Source of the DNA: Warburgia ugandensis
Taxonomy: Eukaryota > Streptophyta > Magnoliopsida > Canellales > Canellaceae
Assembly: GCA_035236585.1 (NCBI GenBank)
Contig: CP141126.1
Span: 65,821,414-65,885,413, forward strand
Length of the DNA: 64,000 nucleotides
Direction of reading: 5' to 3'
In this document: positions 34,229 to 47,530 of the stretch, piece by piece
Numbering within the stretch: the stretch's first letter is position 1
How the letters are laid out: the number at the start of each line of letters is the position of its first letter
The notes under the pieces: generated by a model
Database searches by the model: none
What the model was told of the DNA's origin: nothing
The model's input: the letters and a program-made list of their open reading frames with translations, nothing else
Program-made: the position numbers and the translations under genes

Positions 34229-35724
34229 TATGGGATGAATGAGGAAAAGTTGGAGTGTGGAAATAAATAGAAATGAATGGAGATGTGTACTTGTATTTTT
34301 TTCCATTTATTTAAATTTCTTATGCTAGAAATGAATGTCGATGTTGTAGTGAATAAAGTGAATGTGCTATAATTTCTTTTTTCAAGATAGGGAAAGGATG
34401 CATGTTTTTTATATAAACATTGATGGATGTTGAATTTGGATGTTCTACCAGATGTGGAAGCAAATGTGAATTTATTTTTCATGTCTTTAAAGAATGTAAG
34501 AACACTGTAGCAATAGTACATTGAATGTATGTACAAATGTAGGCTATGATTGCGGTGTAAAGCAATGAAAAAAAAATCTTTTTATATTAATTTTAAATGT
34601 TATTTTTTTAAACTAACTTTAAAAGTTGGTATTTTTAAAGTTGGTTTTCAAAAATTGACTTTAAAATTCATGTACTTTTACAATTGATTGTGTCATTCTA
34701 AGTTTTAAACGTTGTTTTCTCCTTACAACTTTAAAAGTCAGACACAACTTAAGGAATTTTCAAGATGGAAATAGTTAACCGATTTTAAAAGTTCAATGCT
34801 TTTAAAGTTGATTTCCATAAATCAACATGAAAGTCCTATACTTTTAAAGATGGTTATGTATCCCAACTTTAAAAGTCGATTTCTTTTTGTCTTCTTTTCT
34901 TTCAAAATTTTGAAGTTACTTTGATGGAAGTTGCTTTTCTAGTCTATTTCTATATGTGTTTTTAACCAACTTTAAAACCCTCTCATCTAATAGTGACAGA
35001 TCAATTTGGAGTTTCATTTTATGCATTCTTTTTGACATTTAAATGTAACAAAAATTTGACCTTGAAATCTAGATTCCTTGCCTACGAAATTTTATTTTTT
35101 AAAAAATTCATAAAATCTGATGCTTCAACCCAAGAGATGGAAAGTGTTCAAAACAAGCTTTCCAATGACACTAAGAGCACCAAAACCAAAATTTAAACAA
35201 GGAAAATTAGATGTCATGAAGAGGGGCATGAAATTGATAATGATACCCTAATTCATTTATCATTGTGTAGGAGCTATGAGCTGAACATGAGAGATGGCCC
35301 AAATTCAATGTGTTGTACCATGTGGAAGTCATGCAACACATGCATGAAAGCATGCATGCAACTTGCCACATGACTTGCATGCATTGCATGCATCCTTCTC
35401 TTTTGACATGTATCTCCTTGCTCTCTCTTTCCTTTTATGATGATTGAGGGTTGGTAGGTTGTCTCCTTCTTAAAGCCAAAAACCCCTTTTGAGAGAGAAA
35501 ACTAGCTACAATAAGAGAGGAAAAGAGAGAGAAAGAAGAGGAGAGGAGAAGAAGAAGATGTAATAAGAATAAGGAGCTATAGCCCCTTTCGATATAAGTT
35601 CTTCTTTTATAAAATTGGAGGCAATTGAAGGAAAAATACTAGGATTTTGAGCTAATTGGGATCATGAATCTTAAGGGAGGTTAAAAGCTTAAGAACTAAA
35701 AGGATTTTGAGGAAAACATGTCGC

Positions 35725-38530
35725 TGTAGGTTTTTACACAACATATAATACCAATTTTTAAAAAGTAGGGATCCTCGTTTTAAGATTTTTTATTTTAAAA
35801 TCAACCAAAAATGAAAAATTGAATAAAAAGAGTTCATTTCAAAATCTTGGGAGTCATACGACCACAATAGCATGAATTTAATGGTGAAATGACTTTCCCA
35901 TTTCTACCAAAAATTTGATAGAATCTCCTCTATATTTTGGACTATCGCATGTAACACATGCAAAACAACAACACCTGATATATAATAAACATAAATACAA
36001 AACCTAGGATGCTCAGTCTCCATATTCATTCATCATATAAATTTTAAATTAAAAAAAAAAACTATATACCTGAATGGTAAAGTAAAAAAATCAAAGAGAT
36101 AACAACATTGCCTAGGGTCCGTCCATGCATAACCATCACATCCAACGTAGATACACCCATACATCCAAGTCACAATGTAAACCATAAGTATATATATAGT
36201 CCATAAATAATAACAAAGGTAAGGTTTTGAACAAATCATGTCCATTTCTGAAATCTCCACTAGGCATCATTGAAGGCCACCAACGCCCTTGCTACTCTGT
36301 CAACATGGCAAACCTGCTATCTCTCTATGTATCTAAGGCATTGCAAACACATTGCAATGACTCAACAAGCTATGCTTGCATAGGTGACAACAATAATAAT
36401 AAATTCTCATGATATTTGGTATTAAATGAATAGTTTATGAAATCAATCTCAAAGCATACAACATCAACTTTCCCAATGCAAACAGCTATAATATAATCTC
36501 AATAATGAGAGAAAATAATGATTTGTATATAGCATAAATGACATGCAAAAATCAATCAAATCATAGTGCTATAGTGAAGGCATCAAAGCTCAAGGCTGTC
36601 GAAAACATAGCAATGCATCTACAGCACATGCATGTTATCAAGAACATGTCAAATCAACTGAGCTTTTAAGGGTCAAAAATATGCCAAAGCCACTTCACAA
36701 TAAAGCATCCAAAGCTCAAATAATAAATCAATAAACGTGCAAGTCATCATCAAGGGCACCCTAACATGTTGTTCCAAGAGTGTTAAAAAAATCACATCAA
36801 TATAATGTGTCAAGTGCGCTACAAATGTCTTAATGAATAGCACACCATCAACAAGGCACACCTTTCCACCTGGGTCTCACAAGTGTACCATACACTCATG
36901 TATCAAGTCATGAGAACTCATACCACTCCCCCACACTTGTTCCTTTCAAGGCTGCATGTGGCACAATCACCCTTAAGGACATGTTGTCATGCCATCGGTA
37001 CATAGGGAATATCCATCCTAGTGCGCTCTCTATGCAATATGACAAAACCAATCATCAAGAAGTGTATGGACCACTATGTTGCAATGGTAACCAATTATCG
37101 GGTCTACCAACTTTCACTCCCCACCAACACTAAATAGGAGGCTAAGTGTCTTCCATGAATGGGGGCCAGTTAGACGCATAGTGTAGACTACACATGATGG
37201 TTTGCCCATCTATGGGGCATGTGTCTAATCATCTCATAAAGTTAAAGAGTGTGTAGTTGGCCCTACAACCCTCCTCACATAGTGTCCACCAAGCAGAAAC
37301 ACCCATCATAAATATATGAAAATGTGAAAATCACATATATCATTTAGATAAAATGAATACAAAATCCTCTGGTGAAATAATGACAACCAGGAGCACTTAT
37401 GGCACATCATCACAAGGCACTGCCCCACATCTTGGGGTTAGCCTCTCAAGGATCAGCCACCAAGCCTCCACCACTAAGTCCATAGATAAATAATCGATAA
37501 AATTGGTCATCCATATGCCTCAATATGCCACAGTAAACATAATCACTATGTAATAACTTCATAGGTCATAAAAGAGTATTAAAATCATGTAACATCATTA
37601 TCATTTAAAAAATATGACTAAATCATGATCAAATCATGTACCCATGCATAAATACTAATCCATGAAATCATGTGCATGTGCATCACTAGTAATTAAACTC
37701 AATATCTCAATATGAAATCATGGTATAATAATAACACAATGCCATGTATGTATCAGATTTAAAAGTAGAAACACGCCCATTATTAATTTTCATCACCTAC
37801 CTCAGATGAAGAATCACTCATTTGTACCTCTCAAATCATTCAGATTCCAGTCTTAGTCTACCTTAGTCCCACCATCTAGATACACATCACATCTAGGTCA
37901 CACTTAGAATCCAAGTTATTTAAGTTAGATTCTTAATTATAAAACAACATTATATTATCATACCTTAATATATCATGTTTCAATACAATCCAATGGTTCA
38001 TAGCCATGGGATCTCAAGGTGGAGCCCACCTTGCTCAGCTAATAATGCAAATTATGCTAATCTGGGCCCACTAACAACCATTTGGTTCCTCTTCTTAATT
38101 ACATTAAAATATATAATAGGGTTATTATACTTAGATCAGGTCAATCTTAGGTGATTTATTGTTTAATCATCCAATTGAGCACTATTATATGCAATTCATC
38201 CACAATCTTATCTAATTACTACTAAATCAACAAGATCAAATAGTTAGGATGGTAATCTTACCCTGTACAATTCCATCTAAAGGACATCCAGCTGCCTGTG
38301 TGGCCAAATCATCAATTGATTATCTCAAATGTGCCCGTCTTGGACATCTGTACTGATCTAGTCACAATTCTCCGCCTGAATGCCCTAGATCAAATGACAA
38401 ATTAGTAACTCTAATCAAATAATCAAAATAAATCATTTGGATGGTACGGATAGTCAAATTTGATCCAATTTCATACCTTAATCATCTATTGATTTTAGCC
38501 ATTGATCAAGATCCATACAAGATAAAGAGG
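35725..38530 (-). repeat. Truncated family C LTR (minus strand)
   Basis: Reverse-complemented, it aligns with the plus-strand family C 3' LTR: AGAGACTCTATCAAATTTTTAG-like text near 35900-35930 against 52690-52720, the hairpin region at 36331-36365 next to AAGCATAGCTTG, and a U3 part at about 38450-38530 against 45060-45120. The end is TGTAGGTTTTTACACAAC (35725), consistent with an LTR end in TG...CA. The 5' part of U3 (TGTAACAAACC...) is missing, so the LTR is cut at about 38530. No coding content. Confidence 0.65.
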
Positions 38531-38827
38531 TAGAGGGTTGAAGGGCTATCAAGTTTCAAGTGAGTATTTTAGAGCATGCTAAATTGTGTTCTAAATCTAT
38601 TGTTTTTGATGAATTTAGCTACTCTTCCTTTTTTTCCCCTGTCATTATCGATTCTTGCATGGTTTTACTTACTAATTTGTGCATAACAATATACAAGGAC
38701 AATTGGAATTCAAGAAATGCGCTATATTGAACTGTCTTCATATGCCTTAATATTGTTGCATTAGTATTATTTTGGCTTGAACTACTGGTGTAAATGACCC
38801 CATTTTCTTTGAAATTTAGCTTAATAA
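38531..38827. other. Unassigned AT-rich sequence
   Basis: Between a truncated LTR and an inverted-repeat arm. No ORF, repeat or motif that I can support on either strand; it may be the only single-copy-like sequence in this part of the window. Confidence 0.3.
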
Positions 38828-38980
38828 AGAGCTTGGAAGAATAGGTAAGCCTTTAGTAAGGTAGGGAGTGATATATATAGAAATATTACAAATATACCTC
38901 TATATTTGGTTGATTTTATCCCCAAAAATCACTTAATCATCACTAATTAGGATTAATTCTACAATTTTATAGGTGAATGG
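38828..38980. repeat. Inverted copy of 42358-42505
   Basis: It begins AGCTTGGAAG, passes through ACCTCTATATTTGG and AAATCACTTAATCATC, and ends near GGATTAATTCTAC. Each lines up with the reverse complement of 42358-42505 over about 150 bases with many substitutions and small indels. Together the two copies bracket the LTR-like block 38981-42350. Confidence 0.65.
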
Positions 38981-41900
38981 CTTAAACAATACTATAAGTG
39001 CACGGCTCTATTGGAATATAGAATTTGCAAATATAGGTCTATCCCATAAAGGCTATGATAAATAGTATTAATTAGAATTTAGGTCGTCTTACTTTGACCT
39101 AGCCAAGCATTTAAGTGAACTTGCGCTACTAGGCAAAGTAGTGGAGTGAAGCACACAATTACTAAATAAACTAAATTAGAATGTAACCCTAAACTTGAAA
39201 GGTAGTAATTAAATAAAGTAAGAAACTATTTAAATAAGTAAGGAACTAAACTTGGAAACTTTCTAAAACTAAAACTAACAAGAAAAAGGAAACTTCCTAA
39301 AACAACAATTAACTAGAAAAGGAAACTATCTAAAACTACAATTAACTAAGAATTAAGGAAAATATCTAAGCTACAACAAAATACACATTAAAGTAACTTT
39401 CTAAAATTACACTAATTAAAAAGGAACAAATTAACTAAGAAAAGGACAAAGAATTATTTCATTAGTGGCCAAATTACAAGGATTTTCTACATAAGGGAAA
39501 TACATGATGTAAATGTCTTTCAAATTCAACCTTGAATTCCACCACCGTGGCCACATGTAGTGCCACTCAATAGGAGCTTGTAACTTCTCTTCAACCCAAA
39601 ATACACAAAATTACAGCCAATCTTTTCATGCTCTGTATCCCAACTTGCCACAAATAGGCAAATCCCATCCAATATCCTTAGGAATGAAGTATTAATGCAA
39701 CTAAGGAAAGAAAAGCCCTAATACTTTTTCCCAAAACAATCACCACCCAAGAAAGAAAGAAAGGGTATATTCAGAAAGTTTAGATAAAGAGGGGATTAGA
39801 GGTCATTCATATTTAAGAAATTTAAACTATAGAGGAAGTTTCCTTCCTTAAACTTGAAATAGAATAAAAGAAAACAAATTGGAGACAGTGGCCCATGTTT
39901 TAGGAATCGCCCATTCCTAGCCTTAGGATATGAAGTGATAAGTATGTACATGGCATATCCTTATCCCCCAACATGAAGGCCTTTAGCTAGGAATCTAAGT
40001 GGCTTATGGATGGATTTGCATGTTTTCCCTCAACCATAATTAAGAAATTAGAAAGTTTCCTTATTTCTAAGAAACCTTTCCTTTTTATTAATCCAACTAA
40101 AAAAAAAAATCACTATGATTGAAGGAGGGATGATGCATGAATGCTAACTATGGATTATGCATGAAATCTAAAATTAGAAAGTGGGTGTGTGAAACATGGA
40201 AAGAGTGTGTCAATGAAGGAAAGTGAGAATGGAAATAATGTGTCAGGCATGCAAATCTAGCATGAGAGGATCTATGTGTACAACTTAGAAAATGAAAAAT
40301 GTGTGTTTCTAAATGGAAAATGATATGCTTACACTACATAACTTCTATGAATGAAGTTTCTAAATTTCTCCTAGAAAATAACCAATGAAAAGTAGGAACT
40401 CAAACATGGGTTTCTAAAATGGAACTAAAATAATCCTAAGACATTCTAAAGATCTATGGAAAAGAAGTTAACAAGTTTTTAAAACTACAAATCAAGAAAA
40501 TCTAAGATCTAAACAAGGCATTCAAAATTAGAAACTACCCTACTTTTAAAATAGGAAAGTGCTTATGGACATGGAAACTAAGGAAGCTAAATAGGAAACT
40601 ATGCTACAACCTAGATTTATAAAGTAAACCTATCCTAAAGAAATAAAACTAAATTTTATACTACAATAAATGCAACCTAAACATGAAGCTAAATCTACCA
40701 TGCATGTGAACTTGAAAAAGATGGATCCACTAAAAATAGGTGGAAAGTGTTGAAAACCCTACATCTATATGCATGCAAAACTTACTTGAATGAAAAGAAA
40801 ACATGATATGCATCTAGGGTAGTCTAAGATGAATGGAATTATTATACTAAATATGAACTATAAAGCTAGTAAAGATGAGAAATTACCATGCAAAACTAAG
40901 GGAAAACTACAACTAATTCATGTGTGTAAATCAAAGTAACAGAAGGATGATGGATGCAACTACATTAGTAATCTAAATAAGAAAAACCTAGATGAATGCA
41001 TGCTTGAAGAAAGTGGATGGAAAAGATAGAAGATGGTACAGAAAGAAAAAGAAAATAAGCAAGAAAATAAGTTGATTAGTTTGAGACACTACATTTATCT
41101 CCAAGAAATTTGATTGTGGAAGCTTAAAGGGAGCTTGGGTTAAGGTGATCTTGCTCCCTCTACTTCTCCTTTAATTTGGCTATGCATTGAAGGGAAAGTT
41201 GAAAGATGAAAAGCATATTCAAAACACCTCTATTTATATATTTTTAGTAAAAGTGTTAACGGAATTCAAGGCTCAAGATCAAGCTATTTCAATTAGAACC
41301 AAACGAAGGGCTAGATGGGGTGTGTGAGTTTCAAATATTGGAATGGGGGATGAAAATGGAAGAAATAAGATGGGAAATGAAAGATAAATGAATAATAAAT
41401 CCTAAGGGAAGAAGGGAATAAATAAGAAAAATAAACAATTAGAAAGGGAGACTAAGGAGGTAGTTTAGAAATGAATGAAGTGAAATCAAATAGGAAAGCA
41501 GCTATTGGAGGGGGAGGGGTGGCATGATTTTCATTATAGGAAAGTGGAGGTGGAAAATGAGAGAAAATAAAAAGGAAAAAGGAAGGAAATGATAAAGAAT
41601 AAGTAGGAAAAGAAATTAGTGGGGAACAAATTGAAAGAAATGAAAAGTTGGTGGCAGAATCTCATTTAGAAAGTCTGAAGGATGATGAGGTATGGAATGC
41701 ACATGGATGTGTGTGTGAGTGATTTAGAAACCCCGAAAGGTTTGGATCCCTGAATGAGAATGGATGGTTGAGATCTTCCTTTCCTTAGGGGTTTTGGTTT
41801 GACTTTTCAACATAGGAAAGTTTGCTAGGGTTTCCTTCTCAACTTCACTTCAATCCTACATGTAAACCTTCTTTAAACTTGGTAATTGCTCAATTGTTGG

Positions 41901-42350
41901 ATTAGATTTCCCTTAGATGAATTGTTATGATTCTTTAAGATCTTCATATGCTCATGTAGACTAATTATACTTCAATATCTTGTTAAGATAAGATATCTTC
42001 TCATTGGTTAATTCTTTATTCTTTCAGCTGGGTAGGAGAGAGAAAATAAGTGAAAAGACTTCATGTTGTCCTATTCTTCTTTTTCTTCTATTAAACTTTC
42101 ATTTTATATGATTATAATGAATATGAATTGAGCTTCTTCCATAAGCTTCCATAAGTGGTGACATGGCAATTATGCTTGAATTTAAAATTTACTATCTTTT
42201 CACCCTCATTGGAGTTGGAATTGAATATAGGGTCTTTGGTAGTTTTGAACTCTAGGATTTCATTTATGGCGTATGTGATAGCTTGGAATGTGAAATTGCT
42301 CTTTCCGAGGTAAAATTGGCAATTTTGTGAAATTTTTAAATTTGTACCCT
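38981..42350 (-). repeat. Minus-strand Athila/Tat-like LTR
   Basis: Non-coding. A minus-strand TATA box, TATATAAATAGAGG, is at 41227-41240, with U5 towards 38981. The U5-side words (TTGCAAAT...GTGCACTTATAG on the minus strand; AAAGTAGTGGAGTGAAG at about 39140) parallel 25150-25190, and AACTTTCTAAAACTA repeats at 39250-39420 parallel 25490-25690. No primer site lies next to the inner end, so it is solo or truncated. The U3 end (42010-42350) takes part in the inverted repeat. Confidence 0.5.
41227..41240 (-). promoter_or_regulatory. TATA box of minus-strand LTR at 39-42 kb
   Basis: The minus strand reads TATATAAATAGAGG, a near-ideal plant TATA box, in the middle of the LTR-like block. Confidence 0.6.
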
Positions 42351-42790
42351 CGAATTGCAAAATAGTAGAATTAACCCTAATTAATAATAATTAAGTGATT
42401 TTTTGTGCTAAAACCTTCTAAATATGGAGGGTACAAGTAAATAAAATATACAACATTACCAATTTTACCTCTAAAAAAGAAATTTTACCTTCCAAGCTAC
42501 ATCATGAGTCACACATGTGAAAAATAAAGTCTCTGAGGTTCAAAATAATTATTGGGTGTTACTATCAAAGTCAGAAATCCTATGTGCAACACCTACTCAA
42601 ATGAGGGTGAAAAGGTGGGAAAATCCTCATGAATGGATGCATATATTTCATCACCTTGGGAAGCTTATGGGAGAAGTTCCATTCACATATAATGAGATCA
42701 TATACAATGAAAGCTTCTCACAAATAAAAGAAGAATGCGACCTATGTGAAGACTTTTTTCTTACTTTCTCTCTCATAGTCAACCAAAAGA
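42010..42790. repeat. Large inverted repeat, about 350-bp arms with a short centre
   Basis: The left arm (about 42010-42350) and right arm (about 42423-42790) are reverse complements with moderate divergence. Anchors include AATGAGGGTGAAAAG, GAAGCTTATGG(A/G)AGAAG, GAGGTAAAATTGG and TTTTCTCTCTC-type text at matching distances from the centre at about 42387. The right arm yields a 96-codon chance frame (42517-42807). The arms look like two U3 ends of the LTR family at 38981-42350 placed head to head, the right one truncated at 42842. Confidence 0.75.
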
Positions 42791-42842
42791 AGAAGATCAT
42801 ACAATAATTGGATGCCTTATCCATGCAAGGGTGGTGAAATCT

Positions 42843-43530
42843 TGTAATGACCCTTGTTTTTTGGGTGATGGAGAGAAACCCAAATCAGGTTTCTCTAATG
42901 ACACTTCACCACCCACCCCCCCCCCCCCCTCCACTCCTCTTTTTCGGCATTGACAGGGAACCCAGATCGGGTTTCCCCTTCCCATCTGGTCTGCCTCAGC
43001 TCTGGCATAGTCCCTTCCCTATTGGGATCTTTTCTCAACAATCCTTCCTCGCTATCTCCTGCATTGGTAGGGACCCAAGTCGGGTTCTCCTTAGGCCATG
43101 CATCTAGCCTTATTTCTCCCCTACCTCTATTTGTCAGTGACAGGTAGAGACACGATCACTTTCCCAGTTAGATTTCCCTCTCCCCTCTCTTCTCTCTCTA
43201 TTGAGTTACAGCTACATAGTAAGCTGGGTACGCATGAGGGCACACAAGCCAGCTGCATGGGCTGCTCTTTTCTCCCACAGCTTGCCTCTTCCTCCCACCA
43301 ACAAGGCCAAGCACTTTTCAATCTGGCTTGCCCAGGTTTCCACAGACCTTGATGTTTCCCTCTTTTTTCGTCAATGACTCAACACAACCAATGGTGGGTC
43401 GGCAAGTTTGGACTAAGTTTCCCTCTCCATGCCCTCTTCTAGCCTAGATCGGGTGGTGACCGGGACTGCAAATCACCGACCATCACCTCCTCCCCCATCC
43501 TCCTTGTCTCCCTTGACTCTAGCAAGTTAG
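42843..43530 (+). repeat. Family C 5' LTR, truncated
   Basis: It starts TGTAATGACCC and matches the first ~685 bases of the 3' LTR at 44017-44700, including the poly-C run (42916-42929), CTCCTCTTTTTCGRCATT, and the CCATCACCTCCTCCCCCATC block. Similarity stops near 43530. Confidence 0.82.
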
Positions 43531-44016
43531 GGCATGGATTGCTTGTGGATGAGGAGATATGCACAAATTTTGATTGGCTTGTATTGCCTGTTCAGGAGTT
43601 GATATGATGTTGTGTGATTGATATACATTGGCCAATGGCAAGGTAATGTGCCCTGGTATAGACTTGGTGTAGAATTGCATTGATATGAGCTGAGATGCTC
43701 TAATTGTATTATTATGGTGATCTACTTTTGCTAGCTTTTGGATGAGTGTATAGCTTATGTTAATTGCATTATGCATGGTTATGACATGTTTAACCCAAAC
43801 ATGAGTTACTTGGTCTAGGAAAGTTCGAAATATGCATTGGTTTATATATATGAGTTGCTATCTAAGGGGATGATATGGTATGAAATTGTTATTGGATCTG
43901 ACTTTGGAAATTTTTTGTATGATTTATAGATCTTGAGATATGGGGATGTTTTAGAATTGTTTGATGAGTAACATGAAAAGAATTTTGAGGATGAAATTCT
44001 TATAAGGAGGGAAGAA
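43531..44016 (+). other. Remnant internal 3' flank of the family C element with polypurine tract
   Basis: About 490 bp of non-coding sequence ending in AAGGAGGGAAGAA (44004-44016), the usual polypurine tract just before a chromovirus 3' LTR. All of gag and pol, the primer site and the rest of the 5' LTR are missing, so the element carries a large internal deletion. Confidence 0.72.
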
Positions 44017-47000
44017 TGTAACAAACCTTGTTTTTCCTGTGACGGAGAGAAACCCAAATCTAGTTTCTCCGGTGACCCTCCCCCCCCCCCCCAAACTCCT
44101 CTTTTTCGACATTAATAGGGAACCAAAATGGGGTTTTCCCCTTCCCATCTAGTCTACCTCAGCTCTAACATGGCCCCTACTCTGTTGGGCTCTTTTTCCG
44201 GCAATCCTTCATCACTCTCTCTGACATTGGAAGGGACCCAAGTCGAGTTCTCCTCAAGCCACCCGTCTAACCTTATTTCTCCCCCACCTCTATTTGTTGG
44301 TGACAGGTAGAGACCCGATCACTTTCTTGGTTGAATTCCCCTCTCCCCTCTCTTCTCTCTCTGTTCAGTTACAACTACATAGCAAGCGGGGTACTCTTGA
44401 GTGTGCATGAGTCAGCTGCACGGGCTGCCCTTTTCTCCCGCAGCTCGCCTCTTTCTCCCACCAGCAAGGCCAAGTACTTTTCAAGCCAGCTTGCCCAGGT
44501 TTCCATAAACCCTAATGTTTTTGCCTTTTTTCGTCATTGGCTTAGCACGACCAATGGTGGGTCGGGAAGTTCGGACTGGGTTTCCTGCTCCTCTGCCCTC
44601 TTCTAGTTGGATCGAGTGGTGACCGAGACTGAAAATCACTGACCATCACCTCCTCCCCCATCCTCCCTGTCTCCCTTGACTTTGATGAGTTATGTTTGAG
44701 TCAACCAGTCAAGTTAACTCTCCCCAACTGGTTTGGGAGACACTGAGTTGACCTAGTGACCCTTTTTTTTATCATTGAACTTTGAACTTCAATTTTGGAT
44801 AATCCAGGAAGAATCTCAGAGATCAGAGAGTACCCTTGTGATTGTGGCAACATGAGGAACAATACCTATGTTCCTAGTTCTTGATCAGGGAAGATCCGAC
44901 CATCAATTTGACCAGACCATTGATCAGAATTTAGATCGTCTGATCTAAGATGATCAGGCCTTATTTTTATATCTGAATAGACCATTACGATCCCCACGAT
45001 GTGTAGATTAAGATCCATGAAAGATATTTTAGATCTAAATCGATTATGGAGATGATTTAGTTGATCTTGATCAACAGCTGAGATCAATTGAAAATCCAAG
45101 TATAAAATTGGATCCAAATTGATGATCTGAACCATTTAATATTCTTTATTGGATCAATTAACTTGAATTACCAAAGTGTTATGTATGAGACCAGGAATTA
45201 GTTGATAGGCTTCAGTTTGGAATGGATTGATGCAGGCTGCATGTGAGGGACCTAGGGTTCGAATGAGTACTCATTGCCATCACTGTGAGTGTAGTTGAGA
45301 CAGTCATAGAACTTGTTTGTGTACGACATTCCATGATCATGACATCCATTATATTTTCGTTGGACATTGACTTTTGTTATCGTGATGGATGTGTATCCAA
45401 TCATGCCTTACATGTTATGATACTCATATTTAATAACAATTAATTTTACTCAAGATTTTCTAATTTATCTATTATGGATGCTTGATGTTTCACATGCTTG
45501 TATACATTTATCTTATGAGATTTCACCATGATTATGATACTTCATGTATGTGATTTAATCTTATTTATTATCAAATGTGAATCACATATACAAGCATAGC
45601 TTGCTAATGTGACACCCTGTGTTTTTCATGAAAATTTTTTGAGTTTATTTTTGAAAGGTGGCATGCCTCTAATTTTAAAATTCAAAAATAGTGGAAGATA
45701 GTTTTCTTTGAAATTCATTTTTCCAAAAACCCGAATGTCACCTCAACTCCCATACTATACATAATATAGTTTTTATAGATGATAGACATACATTTTCTGA
45801 AACAATAGGACCCATCCAATGGTTCACATACACAACCCCTATAATCATTATATTAAATGTTCAAGTAGCATAATCCAAATATTAACTACATAATACAAAA
45901 ACTTTAACAAAATTTATACCTGATCATAAAAGTATGGCTGTTGAACTCCTCTTGCTTGTGTATGTCTATATCCAAGATATTGTAAACATAAAACATTTAC
46001 AATATCTCAGCAAGCCATGCTTGGTAGGGCAGAGTTAAGAAAACATGTTAATTACATATGAATTAAAAATGTTACATCAATTAAAATATTCAATTATTTG
46101 CAAGTCATTGATAAAGTAGCTATTTATAATTCTTTTTCATCATATGAATATAATAATCCTACTTTAGATATTACAGTTTACATGATATATATGATCCACT
46201 AGTATTTTAAATATTTATCATTATCATTTTCCATATGATACCATACTCCATTTCTGTGAACCATGCTCTGCATAGTATATCTACCCATTCACTTCCCCAT
46301 ATGAAAACTTTTATGAAACTATGCCCTTCGGCATATACATATAGGAGTATATCACATATATTAAAATCGTTAAAAGCTATACAAAATTATGAACATAGTC
46401 CATAGGTTTTATAACTTCCATTCCCAAACTATACTAGGTCTCATACATATACCCCTTACCATACGGGGTTCATACAACTCCAGCTACTGCCGGTAACATC
46501 AAATAAGGCATCTCATCATGCCATCACATAAGGCATCTCATCATGCCATCATCATATAAAGCATCTCATCATGCCATCATATAAGCATGTCATCATGCTA
46601 TCATATACACACCATAGTGCATCAAATACAAGGACTATTATGCCGCAGTCTAAATCTGTATAGTGCACCTAGATAACTGCATAATAATCCACTAATACCA
46701 ACTGTGGAAATAACAAAATCCATGTCCACATGGGGGGACCATGGCTGGCACAGTGGCGGCCTTCTCATGATTGCCCCACCCAACCTTTAGCCTCTCATTG
46801 AGCCTGGTATCCATCATATAATAAATTTTGAAGAGCAAGTGGCCAAATCCCACAACTCTCCTAGCATAGCATCCCCAGGCCTATGCCTATCTAAATAAAA
46901 AATCTTAAGCCACCACACCTGGATGTAAAATAATAATACATAGGTTTCTTGCCTTTCATAATGTGACGACCCGGGTTTTTATATGATGCAAATTTGATAA

Positions 47001-47506
47001 AAAAAAGGCGAGATCTCTTGTTTTATAAATATGAAATGCATGAAAATCTTTTTCGTTTTGGAAAACAATCTTTTGTATAAAACCCCAAGTGTCAAAACAC
47101 ATTTTTCAATTATCTAGCCATGGCATAGTTTTAAATTGAATCTATTCCCAAGAAAGTGTTAGTCACAGCCTCAGCTATAGAGAGTAACTACAATCAAGTA
47201 ACATTGAAAGATAAGGTAGGGGTTTACCTATTTGCACTTAGTCTGGGTGTCTTTTGTCACAAACGTTCCTTGCCCTTAAGTGTTTACTTTGTGTCTAAAA
47301 AATGTTGAGGATTGGGTGAGTATATACTATACTCAGTAGGAGTCTATCACTACTAGTTTTATAATGCATGTGATGTTTAAAATCATATGCTTCTTTCAAA
47401 ACATGTGCATGTCTGAACACTCAAGTTCATTATCGAGATTAAAAACCATCATCGAATTGGAATATTGACGACTTAAGAAAATCACATAATCCAAGTCAAA
47501 AGTATC

Positions 47507-47530
47507 ATATATATATATATATATATATAT
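47507..47530. repeat. AT microsatellite in the family A solo LTR
   Basis: Twelve AT units. The same site in the other family A LTRs is shorter (about 3268-3282 and 10548-10559), so it is length-variable. Confidence 0.92.

Larger units (their letters stand above)
32861..34995 (+). mobile_element. CACTA (En/Spm-type) DNA transposon, internally deleted
   Basis: 2135 bp with ends CACTAGTAAAATTAGGGC and, inverted, CACTATTAGATGAGAGGG. Subterminal repeats of the AACTTTAAAAGTYG type are dense at 34610-34960, as in plant CACTA elements. It contains a Tnp2-associated domain remnant (33570-33857) but no transposase catalytic domain. The flanking trinucleotides TAA and ACA do not match, so the 3-bp duplication is not clean. 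Confidence 0.8.
32856..35724 (+). repeat. Family G 3' LTR, interrupted by a CACTA element
   Basis: The LTR starts TGTAA at 32856, directly after the polypurine tract. Only five bases of LTR precede the CACTA element. The LTR resumes at about 34996 with a U3 that carries the chromovirus-type phrase TCCAATGACACTAAGAGCACC (compare TCCAACGAGACCAAAATCACC in family A). A possible TATA box, TTTATAAAATTGG, lies near 35610. The 3' end is lost at 35724, where a minus-strand family C LTR begins. Confidence 0.65.

Noticed and set aside
35340..35395. Cluster of GCATGC/CATGCA words considered as seed-type RY promoter elements
   Set aside because: It lies within a truncated LTR with no downstream gene; most likely chance alternation in a repeat.
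42517..42807. 96-codon open frame that might be a small host gene
   Set aside because: It falls in the right arm of the inverted repeat; the left arm carries the reverse complement, so it is repeat sequence. No domain recognised.
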